Positions 16,339 to 24,883 of a DNA stretch of 64,000 nt are shown here, piece by piece; position 1 is the stretch's first letter, and each line of letters starts with the position of its first letter. Origin of the DNA: Acidimicrobiia bacterium. Lineage in GTDB: Bacteria; Actinomycetota; Acidimicrobiia; Acidimicrobiales; Poriferisodalaceae. Under the pieces are notes generated by a model. It was not told where the DNA came from and searched no databases. It saw only the letters and a program-made list of their open reading frames with translations. Both the position numbers and the translations under genes were made by a program. Location: contig JAJEEO010000007.1 in assembly GCA_022820925.1 (NCBI GenBank), positions 149,279 through 213,278 on the forward strand, read 5' to 3'.

Positions 16339-17571
16339 ATGAAGTTCGGGATCTTCTACGAGCTGCAGCTGCCGAGGCCGTGGAACGACGACTCCGAGTT
16401 CGTCCTGTTCCAGCAGGCGCTCGACCAGATCGAGCTCGCCGACAAGCTCGGCTACGACTACGCATGGGAAGTCGAGCACCACTTTCTGGAGGAGTACAGC
16501 CACAGCTCGGCGCCCGAGGTGTTCCTGGCGGCGGCCAGCCAGCGCACCAAGAACATCCGGCTCGGGCACGGCATCGTGCAGCTGCCCACCAACCACCCCG
16601 CCCGCGTCGCCGAGCGGGTCTCCACGCTCGACATCGTCAGCGGCGGCCGGGTCGAGCTGGGCATCGGCGAGGGGTCCTCGGTGACCGAGCTGCACCCCTT
16701 CGACCGCCGATTCCGCGACAAGCGCGTCGTGTGGGAAGACGCCGTGCGCTGCCTCATGCCGATGTTCCAAGAGGTCAACCACAGCTACGACGGCGAGATC
16801 TTCAAGTTCCCCGCCCGAAACGTGGTGCCGAAGCCGTACCAGAAGCCGCACCCACCCCTGTGGGTGGCGTGCAGCCAGCTCGACACGATCGTCATGGCAG
16901 CCCAGCGAGGCATGGGCGCGCTGGGCTTCTCATTCGTGTCCGCCGACGCTGCCCGAGCCTGGGTGAACGCCTACTACAACAACTACCTCAACCACCTCGA
17001 CCTGCTGTGCGACTACCAGACCAACCCCGGCGTGGCAGTCGTGAGCCCGTTCATGTGCGCCGAGACCGACGAGGAGGCCCAGGCCAAGGCCGAGGGCTGG
17101 ACGTTCTTCCAGTTCTCGCTCGTCTTCTACAACTCCCACGGGCCGGTCGAGCCGGGCTCGGTCAACCTGTGGGACGAGTACCAGGAATGGAAGAAGTCGC
17201 CGAAGGGCCAGAAGGCCAGCAACAACGTCGGCCTCGTGGGCTCACCAGACACCATCCGCCGCAAGCTCGAGATGTACGAGGACGCCCACGTCGATCAGCT
17301 CATCCTGCTGAACCAGGCCGGCAAGAACACTCACGAGGACATCTGCTCCAGCCTCGAGCTGTTCGCCGCCGAGGTCATGCCGGAGTTCCACGAGCGCGAC
17401 GCCGAGCACCAGGACTGGAAGTCAGCAGTGCTGGCCGGCGACATCGTCCTCGACGACATCGACACCGACCTGTTCCAGGTGATCACCAACCAGACGCCGG
17501 TGGAGAAGCGCGAAGAGATCGAGCGCAAACAGCGCGAGGCCCGAGCCCGCCAAGCGGTCGGGCTCAGCTAG
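16339..17571 (+). CDS. LLM-class flavin/F420-dependent oxidoreductase
   Basis: This is a full-length 410-residue luciferase-like oxidoreductase. It starts MKFGIFYELQLP with GAGGGGGAG before the ATG. Family features include EVEHHFLEEYSHS, VSTLDIVSGGRVELGIGEGS, and the ARNVVPKPYQKPHPPLWVACS block that pairs it with the truncated gene at 1-877. The barrel is followed by a charged helical extension of about 70 residues (EEIERKQREARAR). The ORF-track start 11 codons upstream is unlikely. It is divergent from the dehydrogenase/2OG-oxygenase unit across a shared palindrome, so the two sides may share a regulator. Confidence 0.9.
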   Translation: MKFGIFYELQLPRPWNDDSEFVLFQQALDQIELADKLGYDYAWEVEHHFLEEYSHSSAPEVFLAAASQRTKNIRLGHGIVQLPTNHPARVAERVSTLDIVSGGRVELGIGEGSSVTELHPFDRRFRDKRVVWEDAVRCLMPMFQEVNHSYDGEIFKFPARNVVPKPYQKPHPPLWVACSQLDTIVMAAQRGMGALGFSFVSADAARAWVNAYYNNYLNHLDLLCDYQTNPGVAVVSPFMCAETDEEAQAKAEGWTFFQFSLVFYNSHGPVEPGSVNLWDEYQEWKKSPKGQKASNNVGLVGSPDTIRRKLEMYEDAHVDQLILLNQAGKNTHEDICSSLELFAAEVMPEFHERDAEHQDWKSAVLAGDIVLDDIDTDLFQVITNQTPVEKREEIERKQREARARQAVGLS

Positions 17572-17599
17572 CCGCCGGCTCAGCGACGGTGCTGGACCA

Positions 17600-17616
17600 A
17601 CCGCTGGCTCAGCGGT
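17600..17616. terminator. Hairpin between convergent genes
   Basis: ACCGCTG-gct-CAGCGGT is a perfect 7-bp stem. It overlaps the last codons of the dehalogenase gene and lies 29 bp past the LLM stop. It has no T-run, so rho-independent termination is only possible, not shown. Confidence 0.4.
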
Positions 17617-18487
17617 TCTGGAGCCAGTCGGCGATCGCTTGGCCGATCTCGTCGGGGCTGTCTTCCTGGCAGAAGTGATTGCCCGCGACGGTCACCTCGG
17701 TCTGGTTCGGCCAGGTGCGGCAGTACTCGAGCTGCGGGCCGTTGAGAATCGCGCCCGGATCGGCGTTGACCAGCAGCTTCGGCACGTCTGAGCCCGACAG
17801 CCACTCGCCGTAGTCGGTCACGATCTGAGTGACGTCGGCCGGCTCGCCCTCGATCGGGATCTGGCGGGGCCACGTGAGGGTGGGACGCCGGTGTTCGGGC
17901 TCGACGAACGGGCGCCTGTACTCGTTCATTTCCTCGTCGGACAGCTTGCGTATGATCGATCCGGGCAGCACCGCTTCGACGAACAGGTTCTTGGTGATGA
18001 CCATCTCCTCGCCTGCGGGCGAGCGGAAGCCCTGGAAGATGCCGGCTGCCGCTTCAGGCCACTCCGCCCAGCTCATCGGCCGCACGATGGCCTCCATGTA
18101 GCAGAGGCCGCCGACACGATCGCGGTGCCGGTTGGCCCAGTCGAACCCGAGCGCCGATCCCCAGTCGTGGATCACGAACGTGATGTTGTCGCCGAGATCG
18201 AGCTGGTCGAGCAGCCCGTCGAGGTACTCGCGGTGCTCGACGAAGCGGTACGAGTCGGGTCCGGTGTCGTCGAGCTTGTCCGAGTCGCCCTGGCCGATCA
18301 GGTCCGGCACGATGCAGCGTGCGTGCGGCGAGACATGGGGCACGATGTTGCGCCACAGGTACGACGAGGTCGGGTTGCCGTGCAGGAACACCACCGCGTC
18401 GCCCGAGCCGGACTCGTGGTACGCCATGCGCTTGCCGTTGACGGTGGCGTAGGACTTGGACAGCGGTTCTGCAGAGATGGGGGCCAT
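17609..18487 (-). CDS. dhaA: Haloalkane dehalogenase, LinB/DhaA-like
   Basis: This 292-residue alpha/beta hydrolase hydrolyses carbon-halogen bonds. The active site is intact and numbered as in LinB: halide-binding Asn38 ([10 protein letters not shown]) and Trp109, nucleophile Asp108 ([14 protein letters not shown]), catalytic acid Glu132 (YMEAIVRP), and His271 in [13 protein letters not shown]. Longer blocks such as [13 protein letters not shown] and CRTWPNQTE also follow LinB, as I recall that sequence. It therefore belongs to haloalkane dehalogenase subfamily II. No signal peptide is present. GAGGAA precedes the ATG. It is transcribed alone. Natural substrates of such enzymes in environmental bacteria are often unknown. 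Confidence 0.92.
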   Translation of the reverse strand: MAPISAEPLSKSYATVNGKRMAYHESGSGDAVVFLHGNPTSSYLWRNIVPHVSPHARCIVPDLIGQGDSDKLDDTGPDSYRFVEHREYLDGLLDQLDLGDNITFVIHDWGSALGFDWANRHRDRVGGLCYMEAIVRPMSWAEWPEAAAGIFQGFRSPAGEEMVITKNLFVEAVLPGSIIRKLSDEEMNEYRRPFVEPEHRRPTLTWPRQIPIEGEPADVTQIVTDYGEWLSGSDVPKLLVNADPGAILNGPQLEYCRTWPNQTEVTVAGNHFCQEDSPDEIGQAIADWLQNR

Positions 18488-18600
18488 CGGTGTTCCTCAG
18501 TGCTGTAGGGGTTCAGCCAGGTCGGCGCCTCATCATGCCCGCGCCGTCACGGCGATGCACAGACGCTGAAGCACGGCGCAGGGTCTGATGCTTCAGACGC

Positions 18601-19524
18601 CTAACGGCGTCTGAACAACAGAAGGAACTCCATGATCCCGTGGTCCTCTGCGGACAGGACGATCGGGACCTGCGGCACCGTCACGTCGAAGTCGGCGAAG
18701 GTGATCTCGACCGAGCCGACGACAGCGATGACGCTGCCGACCAGCCGGGCTTCGATGTTGATGGTCACCGGCTGGGTGATGCCCTTCACCGTCAGGTCAC
18801 CCGGCGCCGCGAGGCTGATGGGTTCACCGCTCTCTACGGCACCTCCGATGTCCAGTTCACCGGTGAGCGTGAACGTGGCCGTCGGGTGCTGTGAGGTGCC
18901 CAAGGCACGTTGCACGGCCCCGTCACGGCGGCTGTCGTCGGTCCGGAGCGTGGTCAGGTCGACCTCGATTTCCACCGAGGTCACCTGCTCGTCGGCAATC
19001 TCCAAGGTGCCGCTGACATCGCCGGTGCGGCCCACGGCAGTGAATGCGCCGATGCTCGCCAGCTCCTCATCGACGCGGAAGCCTGCGTAGGAGCCGGTGG
19101 CGTCCTCCAGCGTGAACTCCCCGGTCTCGGCATCGACGGCCCAGGTGCCATCGAGCTCGGCGGTCGAGGCCACCGTCGCGTCGGGCGCCGCAGTCTCTTC
19201 GGGGTCGCTGCCACCCCCTGTCGACTCGGCAAGGGCGTCTCCGTCGCCCGCGGCGCCGCCGCCGTCGTCCGCAGCGCTGGCACCACCGCTGTCACCCGAT
19301 TCAGGCGCGGCGCTGTCGTCCTGGGCAGCATCGCTGCCGGTGTCCGGCTCGGCTGGTTCCGCCACGGCATCCTGCTGCAGCTGCTCGGCAAGCTCCTCCG
19401 CCTCTTCCAGGCTGACCTCGTCGGGAGCGTCGCCCAGCACTCGCCAGACGCCGAGAACCGCTGCCGCAGCGACGATCACCAGCAGCACCACCACCGTCAG
19501 GACAGTCCGGCGACGGGTGCTCAT
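18601..19524 (-). CDS. Membrane-anchored YceI-family protein
   Basis: This 307-residue protein has an N-terminal transmembrane helix (VLTVVVLLVIVAAAAVLGVW) and an acidic Ser/Gly/Asp-rich linker to about residue 120. A YceI lipocalin-like domain follows (TWAVDAETGEFTLEDATGSYAGFRV through VKGITQPVTINIEARLVG). YceI proteins bind amphiphilic lipids or polyisoprenoids in a beta-barrel. The domain should lie outside the membrane. It is divergent from the IMPDH-like gene with only 28 bp between starts, so the promoters must overlap. Confidence 0.85.
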   Translation of the reverse strand: MSTRRRTVLTVVVLLVIVAAAAVLGVWRVLGDAPDEVSLEEAEELAEQLQQDAVAEPAEPDTGSDAAQDDSAAPESGDSGGASAADDGGGAAGDGDALAESTGGGSDPEETAAPDATVASTAELDGTWAVDAETGEFTLEDATGSYAGFRVDEELASIGAFTAVGRTGDVSGTLEIADEQVTSVEIEVDLTTLRTDDSRRDGAVQRALGTSQHPTATFTLTGELDIGGAVESGEPISLAAPGDLTVKGITQPVTINIEARLVGSVIAVVGSVEITFADFDVTVPQVPIVLSAEDHGIMEFLLLFRRR

Positions 19525-19552
19525 GGCGGGTCACGGTAGCTTGGGGCCGCTC

Positions 19553-20632
19553 ATGAAACTGCGCGACCTGCGAACCGGGCTGACCTTCGACGACGTGCTG
19601 ATCGTGCCTCAACGATCGTCGATACGCAGCCGCAGCCACGTGTCGGTCCGCACCCGCCTGTCACGCAACATCGAGCTGGATCTGCCGGTCATTGCGGCCA
19701 ACATGGACACGGTCTGCGAGCACGAAATGGCGATCGCCATGGGACGTCTCGGCGGTGCCGGCATCGTGCACCGTTTCATGCCCATCGGAGCCCAGGCAGC
19801 TCAGATCGCTGCCGTCAAGGACGTCGACGGCGGGGTGCTGGTGGCCGGCGGCGCCGTCGGTACCGACCACGACATGGGGGACCGGGCCAAGGCGCTCGTC
19901 GCCGCAGGGGCCGATGTGCTCGTGCTGGACATCGCGCACGGTCACGCCGATCATGCCATCGACGGCGTGCGCCGGCTCAAGGACCACTTCGCCGATGTCG
20001 ACGTCATCGCGGGAAACGTCGCCACTCCTGACGGGGCGATCGACATGGCCGAGGCCGGCGCGGACGCGATCAAGGTCGGCGTCGGACCCGGCGGTGTGTG
20101 CACCACGCGGCTGGTGGCCGGTGTCGGCGTTCCGCAGCTCAGCGCCACCGACGACGTCGTCATCGCCTTGGCGGAAGCGGGTCTCGACATCCCGGTCATC
20201 GCCGACGGAGGCATCAAGAACTCCGGCGACATCGCCAAGGCGCTTGCCGTCGGCGCCGAGACCGTGATGATCGGCAGCATGCTGGCGGGCACCAAGGAGA
20301 GCCCCGGCGAGGTCGAGCAGGGTCCCCAGGGGCTGCGCAAGCGAATCCGGGGCATGGCGAGCTTCGAGGCCATCGAGGCCCGGGCCGAGCGCCATGGCGA
20401 AGAGATCGACGACGAATACTTCGAGCAGCGGGCGCCTGAGGGCGTCGAAGGCACCGTGCCGTACCGGGGCGAGGCGGGCAAGCTGATCGGCGAGCTGATG
20501 GCTGGGCTGCGCAGCGCGATGAGCTACACCAACGCCCGCACGCTGGCCGAATTCACCGAGCGGGCGTCCTTCGTGGCCGTGACGCCGCTGGGGTTGGCGG
20601 AGAACACTCCGCACGCCACCCTGTCGTACTGA
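19553..20632 (+). CDS. IMP dehydrogenase/GMP reductase family protein without CBS domains
   Basis: This is a 359-residue TIM-barrel protein of the IMPDH/GMPR superfamily. The catalytic loop [11 protein letters not shown] carries Cys183, and [19 protein letters not shown] and [15 protein letters not shown] are all family motifs. It lacks the CBS pair that interrupts typical IMPDH, so its length is close to GMP reductase. The mobile flap reads [20 protein letters not shown]; the Arg-Tyr dyad of IMPDH (RYF) is Glu-Tyr here. Whether it makes XMP or reduces GMP is therefore uncertain. The track ORF from 19097 is an overlap artefact. TAGCTT lies 10 bases before the ATG. It is followed by queF. Confidence 0.82.
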   Translation: MKLRDLRTGLTFDDVLIVPQRSSIRSRSHVSVRTRLSRNIELDLPVIAANMDTVCEHEMAIAMGRLGGAGIVHRFMPIGAQAAQIAAVKDVDGGVLVAGGAVGTDHDMGDRAKALVAAGADVLVLDIAHGHADHAIDGVRRLKDHFADVDVIAGNVATPDGAIDMAEAGADAIKVGVGPGGVCTTRLVAGVGVPQLSATDDVVIALAEAGLDIPVIADGGIKNSGDIAKALAVGAETVMIGSMLAGTKESPGEVEQGPQGLRKRIRGMASFEAIEARAERHGEEIDDEYFEQRAPEGVEGTVPYRGEAGKLIGELMAGLRSAMSYTNARTLAEFTERASFVAVTPLGLAENTPHATLSY

Positions 20633-20666
20633 CGGGCACCCTGCCCGCCAGTCGAGGAGATCCGAC

Positions 20667-21035
20667 ATGGGAAGCGAACCGTCACGAGAGCTGATCGCGC
20701 TCGACGACCCGTACCCCGACCGCGACTACGAAGTGCGCTGCACCACCCCTGAGCTGACCTGCGTCTGCCCGGTGACCGGCCAGCCCGACTACGCCACCGT
20801 GGAGATCGCCTACATCCCCGACCGCCGCATCGTCGAGCTGAAGTCGCTAAAGCTCTACCTCTGGAATTACCGGGACGAGCCCGTCCACCACGAGGCCATC
20901 ACCAACCGGATCCTCGACGACCTCGTCGCGGCCGTCGCACCAAAGAAGGCAACAGTCGAGACGCGCTGGCTGGTGCGCGGCGGCATCACCACGACCGTGA
21001 CGGCCCGACATCCCGCCGAGGACTCGCTGCGCTGA
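20667..21035 (+). CDS. queF: NADPH-dependent 7-cyano-7-deazaguanine reductase
   Basis: QueF reduces preQ0 to preQ1 in queuosine synthesis. This is the short, unimodular type (122 residues). Cys34 and Asp41 lie in CVCPVTGQPDYA with the 7-residue spacing of the family. The NADPH/substrate motif ELKSLKLYLW spans 57-66, and Glu76 in HHE matches the conserved Glu. GAGGAG precedes the ATG. It is 34 bp behind the IMPDH-like gene in the same direction, so the pair is probably an operon. No queC, queD, queE or tgt is in the window. Confidence 0.95.
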   Translation: MGSEPSRELIALDDPYPDRDYEVRCTTPELTCVCPVTGQPDYATVEIAYIPDRRIVELKSLKLYLWNYRDEPVHHEAITNRILDDLVAAVAPKKATVETRWLVRGGITTTVTARHPAEDSLR

Positions 21036-21113
21036 GTTGCTGACCTGAGCGGTCGGCGCAGTACGCCGCATTCCTGCGCACAGTTCTGACTGAAGCTCGC
21101 AGAGCGGCCTCAA

Positions 21114-21119
21114 TACACT
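21114..21119 (+). promoter_or_regulatory. -10-like box TACACT for a leaderless start at 21127
   Basis: TACACT is followed by 7 bases and the ATG of the HTH-glycosidase gene. There is no Shine-Dalgarno. Confidence 0.5.
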
Positions 21120-21126
21120 CGGTCCG

Positions 21127-23115
21127 ATGCCGTTGCTGGCGCCGGCCGACAGGCGCATTCTGCGGGAGCTGCTCACTCGCGGCGGCGCTGCCGAGATCGG
21201 CGAGATCAGCGCGGCCACAGCCTTGGACGGCGAGGCAGTGCAGATGTCGCTGGACACCCTGCATCAATCGGGCATCGTGGCGCCTGTCGGGTCAGTGCCG
21301 GGCTTGCGGGGCGCCCGGTGGTCGCTCACCCAGCACGGCCACGAGGTGGGGCCGTCGCTGATCGGCAACGACCTCGCTCAGCAGCACGCCGGCGACGCAA
21401 CGGCGCAGGCCGCCGACCCGGCCGAGGGCTGGGGCTTCCCGTGGCGACCGCCGAAGCCCGAAGCACCCCTCTATGCGACCGGCCTGAGCCGCCGCGCTCG
21501 ACGCGTCGCTGATCGAGCCGTTCTCAGCACGGCGGGACCACGGCGTCAACGCCGGCGCGGCGGCCGGCTGCTGGTCGTGCTGCTGCTGGTGGCCGCGACG
21601 ATCGGGGTGGGCATCGTGGCCTTCGGTGCGCTGCGTGTCACCGAGATCACCGTCAGCGGGATCAGCGAGAGCGCGATCCTGCGCCCTGATCAAGTGCAGG
21701 GAACTGTGCTGGAGTTCACCGTGGACGGTGGCGACCTCGCTTCGGCGCAGCTGCTGCTCGACGGCCTGCCCGTCAGCGGCGTGCAGCGCTACGACAACTC
21801 GATCGTGTGGCCGGTGCCCGGATTGACCGAGGGCACTCACGTCGTGACGCTCGATGTCGACCGGCGCTTCTTCGGCACCGCCCAGGCGGCGGTGAGCTTC
21901 ACCGTCGACGGGACCCCACCGGTCGTGGACCTGCCGCAGGTGTTCGATCCGGTGCCGCTGGGCGAGCCGGTCGTGCTCGCCGGGCCTGTCGAGGCAGGCG
22001 TGTCGCTGCAGATCGGCGATCAGCGGGTCGATACTTCCACTGGCTCATTCAGCCTCACGCTGGACAGCCCCCCGGGCAGGCCATTGCCCGTCGTCGCGAC
22101 CGATGCGGCGGGCAACCGGACCGAATTCGACATCATCCTGCCGATCGGCTACCCGCACACCACGGGCGTGCACGTCAGTGCCGCTGCGTGGGACCACGAC
22201 GGCTTGCGCTCGGGCATCGTCGAGCTCATCGAGCAAGGTCGCATCAATACCGTGCAGCTCGACCTCAAGGACGAGAGCGGTCGCATCGGCTACACGTCGG
22301 ACGTCCCGCTCGCCCGGCTCTCGGGGGCAGCACTGGACCTGTTCGACCTCAGGACAGCGATCGACGAACTGCACGGCATGGGCGTGCGGGTGATCGGCCG
22401 GATCGTGGCGTTCCGCGACCCGGTCATGACTCGCTACGCGGTGTCCAACGGCGACCTCGACTGGGTGCTGCAAACGCCCGACGGCCGTGCGCTCTCGGCA
22501 TACGGCGGCTTCACGAACTTCAACCACCCGGTCATCCGGCAGTACAACCTCGACATCGCGGCGGAGGCAGCGGCGGCGGGCATCGACGACATCATGTGGG
22601 ACTACATGCGTCGGCCCGAGGGCAACCTCAACAGCATGAGGATTCCCGGCTGGAACGGCGATGATCCGTCGCCCGTGATCGTCAGCTTCCTCGCTGAAGC
22701 AGGCGAGATGCTGCGCGACGCCGAGGTGTTCCATGGCGTTGCGGTGTTCGGTATCTCCTCGGACCGCGGCGAGTACATCGCCCAGGACATCGGCGCCATG
22801 TCCGATCACGTCGACTACGTCGCCCCGATGGTCTACCCGTCGCACTGGGGACGCGGCGAGCACGGCGTCGTCCACCCCGAGGCGCAGCCCTACGACATCA
22901 CTCGGGCTTCCTTGGCGGACTTCCAGCGAGTGCTCGCCGGTACCAATACCGCGGTCGTGCCGTGGTTGCAGGACTTCACCATCCGCATCGACTACGGACC
23001 CGACGAGGTGCGCGCCCAGATCGACGCTGCGAACGATCTCGGCATCACCGACTGGCTGCTGTGGGACGCCGAGGTGACCTACACGAACGAGGGCATCCCG
23101 GTCTCGTACCGCTGA
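21127..23115 (+). CDS. Winged-helix / transmembrane / putative glycoside hydrolase (DUF4015) fusion
   Basis: This 662-residue protein has four parts. Residues 1-75 look like a MarR-type winged helix (ADRRILRELLTRGG.AEIGEISAATALDGEAVQMSLDTLHQSGIV). A membrane helix (LLVVLLLVAATIGVGIVAFGAL) lies near 155-180. Ig-like beta domains follow to about 335. The C-terminal 320 residues are a TIM-barrel of the putative glycosyl hydrolase family DUF4015, with HTTGVHVSAAAWDH, NTVQLDLKDESGRIGY, GFTNFNHP and DDIMWDYMRRPEG. The N terminus should be cytoplasmic and the barrel outside. The residues DLKDE and WDYMRRPEG are likely catalytic-site elements. The glycan target is unknown. Confidence 0.8.
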   Translation: MPLLAPADRRILRELLTRGGAAEIGEISAATALDGEAVQMSLDTLHQSGIVAPVGSVPGLRGARWSLTQHGHEVGPSLIGNDLAQQHAGDATAQAADPAEGWGFPWRPPKPEAPLYATGLSRRARRVADRAVLSTAGPRRQRRRGGRLLVVLLLVAATIGVGIVAFGALRVTEITVSGISESAILRPDQVQGTVLEFTVDGGDLASAQLLLDGLPVSGVQRYDNSIVWPVPGLTEGTHVVTLDVDRRFFGTAQAAVSFTVDGTPPVVDLPQVFDPVPLGEPVVLAGPVEAGVSLQIGDQRVDTSTGSFSLTLDSPPGRPLPVVATDAAGNRTEFDIILPIGYPHTTGVHVSAAAWDHDGLRSGIVELIEQGRINTVQLDLKDESGRIGYTSDVPLARLSGAALDLFDLRTAIDELHGMGVRVIGRIVAFRDPVMTRYAVSNGDLDWVLQTPDGRALSAYGGFTNFNHPVIRQYNLDIAAEAAAAGIDDIMWDYMRRPEGNLNSMRIPGWNGDDPSPVIVSFLAEAGEMLRDAEVFHGVAVFGISSDRGEYIAQDIGAMSDHVDYVAPMVYPSHWGRGEHGVVHPEAQPYDITRASLADFQRVLAGTNTAVVPWLQDFTIRIDYGPDEVRAQIDAANDLGITDWLLWDAEVTYTNEGIPVSYR

Positions 23116-23131
23116 GCACAGCGGGCTGTGC
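23116..23131. terminator. Hairpin between convergent genes
   Basis: GCACAG-CGGG-CTGTGC starts right after the stop codon of the glycosidase gene and lies before the convergent ligase stop. The stem is 6 bp and perfect. There is no T-tract. Confidence 0.45.
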
Positions 23132-23146
23132 CCGAACGGCACCGGC

Positions 23147-24841
23147 TCAGGCGAAGTGCTCGCGCAGCCGGTACTTCTGGATCTTGCCGCTGGGGGTCAT
23201 CGGAAACTCGTCCACGATGACCAGGTCCTCAGGCCAGAACTGGCGCGTCACGTTTTGGGCGTCGAGAAACTCCGCGAGCTCTGCCAGCGTCGGCGCCTCG
23301 CCGACGGGCTGAACGAACGCGCAGCCGATCTCGCCGAGGCGCTCGTGAGGCTTGGCGACGATCGCGGCAACACCGACGGCGGGATGCCGCAGCAGCACAT
23401 CTTCGACTTCCTTGACCGGGACGTTCTCGCCGCCGCGGATCACCAAATCCTTCGTGCGGCCCGCAATGCTGATGTAGCCATCGCTGTTCATCACCGCCCG
23501 GTCGCCGGTGTCGAACCAGCCGTCGGTCCAGAACTGCTCGGTGAAGTCCCGCCCGGCCATGTAGCCGGCGAACAGCGCCGAGCCACGGCACTGCAGGTCG
23601 CCCTCGACGTCGGTCACGGCCTGGCCGGACTCGTCGATCACCCGAACCTCGTTGTCGTCCACTGCCCGGCCGTCGGTGAGCCGGTGCTCGAACGGATCGC
23701 TGGGCCGGCCCACGGTCAGCAGGCCGGTCTCGGTCATGCCCCAGCCCGGCATCACCACGCAATCGGGCAACAACTCGAGCGCTCGTTCGAGCACCGGGCG
23801 AGGGATTGCCGCACCTGCACACAGGAATCGCTGCCACGTGGAGAGGTCGTAGCCCGCCAGGTCGTCCACATTGAGAACATCAGCCAGGAACGGCGTCGCA
23901 CCCATCGACAGCTGGATGCGGTGCTTGCCGATGAGCCTTACGAACTCGGTCGGGTCCCACACGTCCTGCATGACGACGTGGCCGCCCGTGTACAGCGGCA
24001 ACCGCACACCGCACAGGTAGCCGGTCTGGTGGCCCAGGGTGGAGGCCATGTGGGTGACGTACGCCTGCGGCGCGCCGGCGCCGGGGTGCGGCTCGAGCCC
24101 CTCGCCGACCGTGTCGAGGAAGGCATCGACAGCCACCGCCAGGATGTTGTGGGTGTGCATGACACCCTTGGGCACGCCGGTGGTGCCCGAGGTGAACATC
24201 ATCTCGCACACGTCGTTGGGCCCCGGCCGGCACAGATCCACTGCGGCGCGGTCGTACGACGAGAACCGGCCTTCCTCGATCAGGTCCTCCCAGGTGATCG
24301 CGCCCTCCGGCAGCCACGACTCGTCCCCGTCGGCATCCGACTGCTGGGTCTCGGGCGCGGGCACAACCACCAGCTCGGTGACCCAATCGCAACGCTCGCG
24401 CAGCTCGGCGTGCATCTCGGCGAGCTGGAAGCCCCGGTAGCTGTCGGCAGTCACCACCACCATCGGCCGGGCGAGTTCGCTCATCACCGTGAGCTCGTTG
24501 TGCCGGAAGATCGGAGCCACCGGGTTCACCACCGCTCCGATGCGGTCGCACGCCACTGCTGTCACCACGAAATGTCGCCAATTGGGCAGCTGCAGCTGGA
24601 CGACGGTGCCGGGCCGGACCCCGATCTCGAGCAGGCCCTTGCTGGCGGCGTCCACGTCAGCGCCGAGCTCGCCCCAGGTCATGGTGCCGAAGCGATCAGT
24701 GATGACCGGCTCGCCGGCCCGCTCGGCTGTCCACTTGTCGATCTGCTCGTCGAGCAGCCGGTTCGGCCACGCTCCCGAAGCGGTCAGCTCGTCGATGCGC
24801 TCCGCTTCGAGCGTGGTCTCGAAGAAGCGCTTGGCGGGCAT
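23147..24841 (-). CDS. Acyl-CoA synthetase (AMP-forming)
   Basis: This is a 564-residue member of the ANL adenylating superfamily. The P-loop motif is MMFTSGTTGVPKGVMH, the A5 region reads MPGWGMTETG, the hinge motif is GRTKDLVIRGGENVPVKEVED, and the C-terminal catalytic Lys lies in PSGKIQK. It activates a carboxylic acid to its CoA thioester via an acyl-AMP. By overall pattern it is nearest to medium-chain or cyclohexanecarboxylate-type ligases, but the substrate is not fixed by sequence. GGAAGGA precedes the ATG. It sits 42 bp downstream of an LLM gene on the same strand, so the pair is probably an operon. Confidence 0.9.
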   Translation of the reverse strand: MPAKRFFETTLEAERIDELTASGAWPNRLLDEQIDKWTAERAGEPVITDRFGTMTWGELGADVDAASKGLLEIGVRPGTVVQLQLPNWRHFVVTAVACDRIGAVVNPVAPIFRHNELTVMSELARPMVVVTADSYRGFQLAEMHAELRERCDWVTELVVVPAPETQQSDADGDESWLPEGAITWEDLIEEGRFSSYDRAAVDLCRPGPNDVCEMMFTSGTTGVPKGVMHTHNILAVAVDAFLDTVGEGLEPHPGAGAPQAYVTHMASTLGHQTGYLCGVRLPLYTGGHVVMQDVWDPTEFVRLIGKHRIQLSMGATPFLADVLNVDDLAGYDLSTWQRFLCAGAAIPRPVLERALELLPDCVVMPGWGMTETGLLTVGRPSDPFEHRLTDGRAVDDNEVRVIDESGQAVTDVEGDLQCRGSALFAGYMAGRDFTEQFWTDGWFDTGDRAVMNSDGYISIAGRTKDLVIRGGENVPVKEVEDVLLRHPAVGVAAIVAKPHERLGEIGCAFVQPVGEAPTLAELAEFLDAQNVTRQFWPEDLVIVDEFPMTPSGKIQKYRLREHFA

Positions 24842-24883
24842 GGGTTCCTTCCCTGGGCCGGCTGACAGTCTCGCCGCAGGTCC

